Source: Candidatus Methylomirabilota bacterium (GTDB lineage Bacteria; Methylomirabilota; Methylomirabilia; Methylomirabilales; CSP1-5). Taken from it: a stretch of 10,112 nucleotides of DNA. Position 1 is the stretch's first letter, and each line of letters starts with the position of its first letter. The stretch covers positions 1 through 10,112 of the forward strand of contig JAKEGQ010000123.1 in NCBI GenBank assembly GCA_022615475.1, written 5' to 3'. Below, one piece after another: positions 6,867-10,112 of the stretch. A program made the position numbers and the translations under genes. The notes under the pieces are model-generated. The model did not search any database and was not told the DNA's origin. It was given only the letters and a program-made list of their open reading frames with translations.

Positions 6867-6904
6867 GATACGGTCATTGTGACAGATGACACAAGGAGGA
6901 CACG

Positions 6905-7816
6905 GTGAAAATCGCGGTGATGGGCGCCGGGGCCGTGGGGGGCTACTTTGGGGCGCTGCTCCACCGGGGGGGACTCGATGTGACCTTGATCGCGCGAGGT
7001 CGGCATCTGGAGGCCATCAAGGCCCACGGGCTCCGGATCAAGAGTATCCAGGGGGATCTGACCGTGCCGGCCAAGGTCGTCGGTGATCCGAGGGCGGTCG
7101 GCCCGGTGGATCTGATCCTCTTCTGCGTAAAGTCCTATGACACGGAATCGGCCGCGCGTCAGTGTCTCCCGATCGTTCATGCAAGTACAGCCATTCTGTC
7201 CCTGCAGAACGGGGTCGATAACGAAGAGAAGATCGCGATGGTCGCCGGAGGCGAGAAGGTCCTCGGGGGGGTCGCCTACATCGGGGCGGCTGTCTCCGAG
7301 CCTGGGGTGATCGTGCAAACGGCTGAAGGCCGGATCGTCTTTGGAGAGATGCACGGAGGAATCAGCGAACGGGTGCGGCGCCTGGAACAGACCTTTCGTG
7401 ACGCCGGCTTCCCCGCAGAGGTCTCCTCCAACATCAAGGCGATCCTGTGGGGAAAGCTCTGCTGGAACGCCGCCTTTAACGCGTTAAACACCCTCGTGGG
7501 GGGTGAGGTTCGCCTCCTGGTGGAGCGGCCGGAGACTCGACAATTGGCCAGACAGGTCATGGAGGAGGTTCGGGCCGTCGCCAACGCAAACGGCGTCCCC
7601 CTCTCCGAAGATCTCGTCGAGCGACTTCTTCAATGGACCGATACTGCTGCGGGAGCCATGAAGACCTCGACCCGGCAGGACCTCGAGGCGGGGAAGGCAC
7701 TGGAGGTCGAGGCCTTAAACGGGGCAGTGGTCCGAAAGGGAGAAGCGGCGGGTGTCCCCACCCCGGTGAACTTCACCCTCTATGCCCTCCTCAAGGCCAT
7801 CGATCCGGGCGCCTGA
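6905..7816 (+). CDS. panE: 2-dehydropantoate 2-reductase (ketopantoate reductase) family
   Basis: This predicted cytoplasmic enzyme reduces ketopantoate to pantoate with NADPH in pantothenate/CoA synthesis. Translation starts at GTG 6905, with AAGGAGG (6893-6899) 5 nt upstream. The 303-aa length is normal for the family. Residues 1-20 begin the Rossmann fold with GAGAVGGYFG (G7, G9, G12). R31 in LIARGRHLEAI suits NADP preference. CVKSYDT (~74-80) and LQNGVDNEE (~100-108) are conserved family blocks. The C-terminal helical domain has LWGKLCWNAAFNALNTL, with the probable catalytic K184. It also has STRQDLEAG followed by LEVEALNG, where E267 aligns with the family's catalytic glutamate. ApbA/PanE paralogues acting on other 2-oxo acids are common, so the exact substrate is less certain than the family. 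No pan operon partners are visible nearby. Confidence 0.88.
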   Translation: MKIAVMGAGAVGGYFGALLHRGGLDVTLIARGRHLEAIKAHGLRIKSIQGDLTVPAKVVGDPRAVGPVDLILFCVKSYDTESAARQCLPIVHASTAILSLQNGVDNEEKIAMVAGGEKVLGGVAYIGAAVSEPGVIVQTAEGRIVFGEMHGGISERVRRLEQTFRDAGFPAEVSSNIKAILWGKLCWNAAFNALNTLVGGEVRLLVERPETRQLARQVMEEVRAVANANGVPLSEDLVERLLQWTDTAAGAMKTSTRQDLEAGKALEVEALNGAVVRKGEAAGVPTPVNFTLYALLKAIDPGA

Positions 7817-7820
7817 CCTC

Positions 7821-8675
7821 TCAGTCTGCGTGTATCGGGACTTCCCACTCATAGATCTGCAGTTGGAACGTGCCTCGCTGCATGAGCTGGGCGATCGCAT
7901 AGAGCTCCAATCCGAAGGGGAGGTAGCCCAGATAGCCGAGGAGCGGCATCTCGAAGAGATGCCAGAAACCGACCCCGGGAACGTGATACACCCACTTCGG
8001 GTACGAGAGGTGGTTCCACATCTCCCAGAAGAACCCACAGGTGAGGGCCCCGATGCACAGCGCAGTGACCGGTCGCCAGTCGCCATGCTGCAGGCGCGTC
8101 ATGATCGATCGCTTGGCGAGCCACACGTTGAGGGGCTCCACGAGGCAAAAGATGGCAATCCACACGAATGGGTAGAAATAGCGCGGTAATACCAAGAGTA
8201 GGCTGAGCAGGGCGCAGCCGGTCAGAAAGAGCCCGGAGCAGACGCGAGGCGTGGCCGGCACGCGTGGCCCGCGGGCGAAGCGTGCCATCCAGCCAAAGGA
8301 TCCCATGAGTTCGGCCGTGACGAAGACGGCGGGTACGACGGTCGAGAAGCTGAGCGACGCGAGCACGAAGTACTCCAGATCGCTGAAGAGCTCTCGGCCG
8401 AGGTACTCCCAGTTCCCGGTCCGCCAGTTGATGGCTTCGAAGAGCCACCACACCGGTGCCGAGATCACGAAGAGCATGCCGAAGTCGCGTGGTGATCGGG
8501 AGAGAAGCGAACTGCCGGTCCGGCGAAGGAGCAGCGCATCGACGACCAGGATGTACCCCAGCCACAGGGAGAAAAACAGCACGTGCGTCCGCGGCCCCGG
8601 CAACAGCCAGTTCAGCGACCACGAGACTCCGAGCAAGAGGCCCCCGACCATCCCGTGCCACCCCGTCATAGTCAC
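7821..8675 (-). CDS. Polytopic membrane protein of unknown function, two similar halves
   Basis: A predicted inner-membrane protein of ~284 aa with about eight hydrophobic segments (near 5-26, 31-50, 64-83, 98-122, 145-164, 167-187, 192-212, 236-265). I do not recognise a named family. The two halves look related: E80-x2-N83-x5-W89-x-Y91 after the third segment and E218-x2-N221-x6-W228-x-Y230 after the seventh, each followed by another hydrophobic helix. Aromatic residues are abundant (FWEMWNHL, YPKWVYHVPG, FEMPLLGYLGYLPFGLE). I chose the GTG at 8675 because GAAAGGGG lies 7 nt upstream. An ATG at 8753 is also in frame; it adds 26 non-hydrophobic residues, overlaps the upstream hydrolase by 22 bp and has a poorly spaced RBS. 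The gene probably forms an operon with the hydrolase. Its stop is only 4 bp from the converging panE stop. Confidence 0.8.
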   Translation of the reverse strand: MTMTGWHGMVGGLLLGVSWSLNWLLPGPRTHVLFFSLWLGYILVVDALLLRRTGSSLLSRSPRDFGMLFVISAPVWWLFEAINWRTGNWEYLGRELFSDLEYFVLASLSFSTVVPAVFVTAELMGSFGWMARFARGPRVPATPRVCSGLFLTGCALLSLLLVLPRYFYPFVWIAIFCLVEPLNVWLAKRSIMTRLQHGDWRPVTALCIGALTCGFFWEMWNHLSYPKWVYHVPGVGFWHLFEMPLLGYLGYLPFGLELYAIAQLMQRGTFQLQIYEWEVPIHAD

Positions 8676-8731
8676 AGCCGGGCCCCTTTCCGGCTCGCAA
8701 AGAACAGGCCCACCTCTCCCGCCAGCTCCGG

Positions 8732-9595
8732 TTATGGATTGACGGCGCGCCATGTCCTCGCGAGCTCTTGGGCAATAGGTTTCGTCACATCATTGTCCGT
8801 CCAGTATCCAAGGTGGGAAGCCGGATTCCAGCTACTTAACAGTCCACCGGCATTGATCTGTCTGTCGGCCTTGATGACTTTTCGGTAGGCTGCGTTCAGG
8901 GTTTTTAAGGGATACCCGATGACATCATCCTCGTCGTAGAAGTTGACCCATTCCCCTTCGAGGTTGGGATAGTATTTCGACAGCTCGGGTGAAGGCACCG
9001 CGATGGGAACGCCAAAGTTGTCGTACCGCAGACTCCAAATGGCAATGGGGCTTCCCAGCGTATAGAAGAGCGCGAAGGTTTTCCCTCGCTCCAAGGGGGT
9101 GTTTCCGATCCTCCTCTTCACGTTTCTCGCGATGAGGGACCGCTCAGGATGCTGGAGATCGTAGAAGTAGTTGCTCGCAATGACCGACCCCAGGCTGTGG
9201 GCAATGACACACAGAGGGGCTTTCTGCCCTGCTTGAGCAGCGAGCCGATTGAGGATCTCAGCGAATTTCTCATGAATGCCATCGTAGATCCGTCGATCCG
9301 TCGGGGTCGGCTGATAGGCGACGGCGTCTGCGGCAAAATCCACCAGGAAGCGCCGCAGCGTTGTAAAGCCGAATTCCCCGGCCCGTTTCATTCTTTTCCA
9401 CAACTCCTCTTCTGCCCCTTGGAGCACGGGGGCCCAATACACGGGCAGGATCACCAAGTCGGAGGCAGGGCCCTTGATTTCGTTCCCGATCTCTCTTGCA
9501 AACCGATCCTTCAGTTCCCGGGCCATGCCATCGGCAAAATTGGGATCCTGCTTGCCGATACCGTGAATGATGGCCACGGCGATCTTCTGCGACAT
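8732..9595 (-). CDS. Alpha/beta-hydrolase (putative esterase/lipase-like)
   Basis: A 287-aa predicted serine hydrolase without a signal peptide, so probably cytoplasmic. The ATG at 9595 has GGAGGGG 5 nt upstream. The N-terminal strand and oxyanion-type loop read VAIIHGIGKQ (7-16). The nucleophile elbow is VIAHSLGSVIA with S134. Residue D224 in FYDEDDVIGYP and H261 in NPASHLGYW are suitably placed to complete a Ser-Asp-His triad. About 70 residues between ~55 and ~115, including KRMKRAGEFGFTTLRRF, look like a lid or cap. The layout resembles lipase- or PGAP1-like hydrolases, but the substrate cannot be read from sequence. The next gene downstream on the same strand is the unknown polytopic membrane protein, either overlapping or ~56 bp away, suggesting a joint envelope or lipid-related role; that is inference only. 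Confidence 0.85.
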   Translation of the reverse strand: MSQKIAVAIIHGIGKQDPNFADGMARELKDRFAREIGNEIKGPASDLVILPVYWAPVLQGAEEELWKRMKRAGEFGFTTLRRFLVDFAADAVAYQPTPTDRRIYDGIHEKFAEILNRLAAQAGQKAPLCVIAHSLGSVIASNYFYDLQHPERSLIARNVKRRIGNTPLERGKTFALFYTLGSPIAIWSLRYDNFGVPIAVPSPELSKYYPNLEGEWVNFYDEDDVIGYPLKTLNAAYRKVIKADRQINAGGLLSSWNPASHLGYWTDNDVTKPIAQELARTWRAVNP

Positions 9596-9697
9596 TCACT
9601 CCCCTCCCGCAGGCGGAAATGCAGGGTTCGACCTTTGTCCGTCACACCCTACGCTGGCATCTGGCGCAGAGGCTCCCCGCCGCCAACGATCGCTTTT
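9596..9697. other. Upstream region of the hydrolase gene
   Basis: These ~100 bases lie between the yjbQ terminator and the hydrolase ATG. They should contain the hydrolase promoter, but I see no convincing -35/-10 or -24/-12 pair on the minus strand. Only the ribosome-binding site (minus strand GGAGGGG, ~9601-9607) is clear. Confidence 0.4.
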
Positions 9698-9734
9698 CAA
9701 AGAAAGGAACGCCCGCAGGCGTCTGCCCGCGGGC
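9698..9734 (-). terminator. Intrinsic terminator of the yjbQ-family gene
   Basis: On the minus strand the transcript forms a 10-bp stem (9734-9725 with 9720-9711) including one G-U wobble, closed by an AGAC tetraloop. GTTCCTTTCTTTG follows at 9710-9698. The stem begins 22 nt after the yjbQ stop codon. GC-rich stem, small loop and T-rich tail are the standard features. On the plus strand no T-run follows, so it acts in one direction. Confidence 0.8.
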
Positions 9735-9756
9735 ATCAAAAGCCCTCCTCGTCACG

Positions 9757-10112
9757 TTAGCCAGCTTGGACCCTGACCCAGACCTCTCGGGTGCGAGGCC
9801 CGTCAAACTCGCAGAGGAAGAGCGACTGCCACGTTCCGAGGCACAGCTTTCCCTTGTCGATGAGGACCGTCGCGGCGTTCCCCACCAGTATCGCCTTCAG
9901 GTGGGCGTCCATGTTCCCATCGTTGTGCTCGTACTGCGCATCCCGAGGGAAGAGACGACGCAGGTGAGCTGTGATATCCCGCCCGACTGCCGAATCATCC
10001 CCCTCTTGGACAGCCACAGCTGCGGTCGTATGCGGGATATAGACATAACAGACCCCGTCGCTCATCCCTGACCCGTCCACGACCTTCTGCACCTCCGAGG
10101 TGATGTCGCAAA
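9757..10112 (-). CDS. yjbQ: YjbQ / UPF0047 family protein (5' end outside window)
   Basis: A small conserved protein of the YjbQ (UPF0047) family, some members of which have been reported to have weak thiamine-phosphate synthase activity; the physiological role is unsettled. The frame remains open to the window edge and reads C-D-I-T-S-E-V before the GTG at 10092. Because DIT-x-x-V is itself a conserved family motif, the GTG is internal and ~20 N-terminal residues are missing. The 117 visible residues include YIPHTTAAVAVQEGDD (metal-site histidine), EHNDGNMDAHLKAIL (further His residues) and LGTWQSLFLCEFDGPRTREV near the end. Together these cover nearly the whole family profile. It ends in TAA (9759-9757), followed by a strong terminator, so it is the last gene of its transcript. 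Confidence 0.92.
   Translation of the reverse strand, partial: CDITSEVQKVVDGSGMSDGVCYVYIPHTTAAVAVQEGDDSAVGRDITAHLRRLFPRDAQYEHNDGNMDAHLKAILVGNAATVLIDKGKLCLGTWQSLFLCEFDGPRTREVWVRVQAG

Noticed and set aside
7849..8775. Minus-strand 308-codon frame overlapping the membrane protein in another frame
   Set aside because: Its product is Arg/Ala/Leu-rich and unlike a protein family, while the alternative frame gives clean transmembrane segments.
10090..10092. GTG at 10092 as the start of the yjbQ-family gene
   Set aside because: Conserved family residues (DIT-x-x-V) are encoded in frame upstream of it, up to the window edge.
1..10112. tRNA, rRNA, CRISPR, insertion sequence, att site or toxin-antitoxin features
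   Set aside because: I looked for T-arm GGTTCGA-type blocks with acceptor stems, direct-repeat arrays, transposase motifs and small paired ORFs on both strands, and found none that hold up.

Overview
The window is a GC-rich stretch of ordinary bacterial chromosome (by eye about 60% G+C or more). Gene density is high and Shine-Dalgarno sites are clear. There is no phage, transposon, CRISPR, rRNA or tRNA signal. The split (alpha/beta) glycyl-tRNA synthetase, a strong sigma-54 type promoter, a fused PutA and a Sec-exported small protein suggest a diderm, Gram-negative-like bacterium. Metabolic lineages such as Methylomirabilota (NC10), Nitrospirota or Desulfobacterota would fit, but the sequence does not settle the taxon.

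Layout. (1) 1-984 (+): the 3' part of glyS, cut by the left edge. (2) 985-1144: a leader region with a near-consensus -24/-12 (sigma-54) promoter and a tandem GGTAA repeat, serving (3) 1145-1456 (+): a 103-aa exported protein of unknown function. (4) 1457-1762: noncoding, with small dyads and a plausible sigma-70 promoter for (5) 1763-3631 (+): threonine synthase fused to a LeuA-type regulatory domain, the most unusual gene here. (6) 3670-6678 (-): a PutA-type proline dehydrogenase / glutamate-semialdehyde dehydrogenase, convergent with thrC. (7) 6679-6904: a divergent control region between putA and panE with a large compound dyad over the putA -35 box, two tandem TATAAT boxes, and further small palindromes. 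(8) 6905-7816 (+): ketopantoate reductase (panE/apbA family). (9) 7821-8675 (-): a polytopic membrane protein with an apparent internal duplication. (10) 8732-9595 (-): an alpha/beta-hydrolase, probably co-transcribed with (9). (11) 9711-9734: a strong intrinsic terminator for (12) 9757-10112 (-): a YjbQ/UPF0047 family gene cut by the right edge.

How it fits together. Most genes are unrelated housekeeping or amino-acid/cofactor functions: translation, threonine synthesis, proline catabolism, pantothenate synthesis. They are arranged as short transcription units in alternating orientation rather than as one system. The two parts most worth follow-up are the thrC-LeuA domain fusion, which suggests feedback control by a branched-chain amino acid at the threonine/isoleucine branch, and the sigma-54 controlled small exported protein. 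I found no evidence of a defence system, mobile element or other multi-gene novel system.
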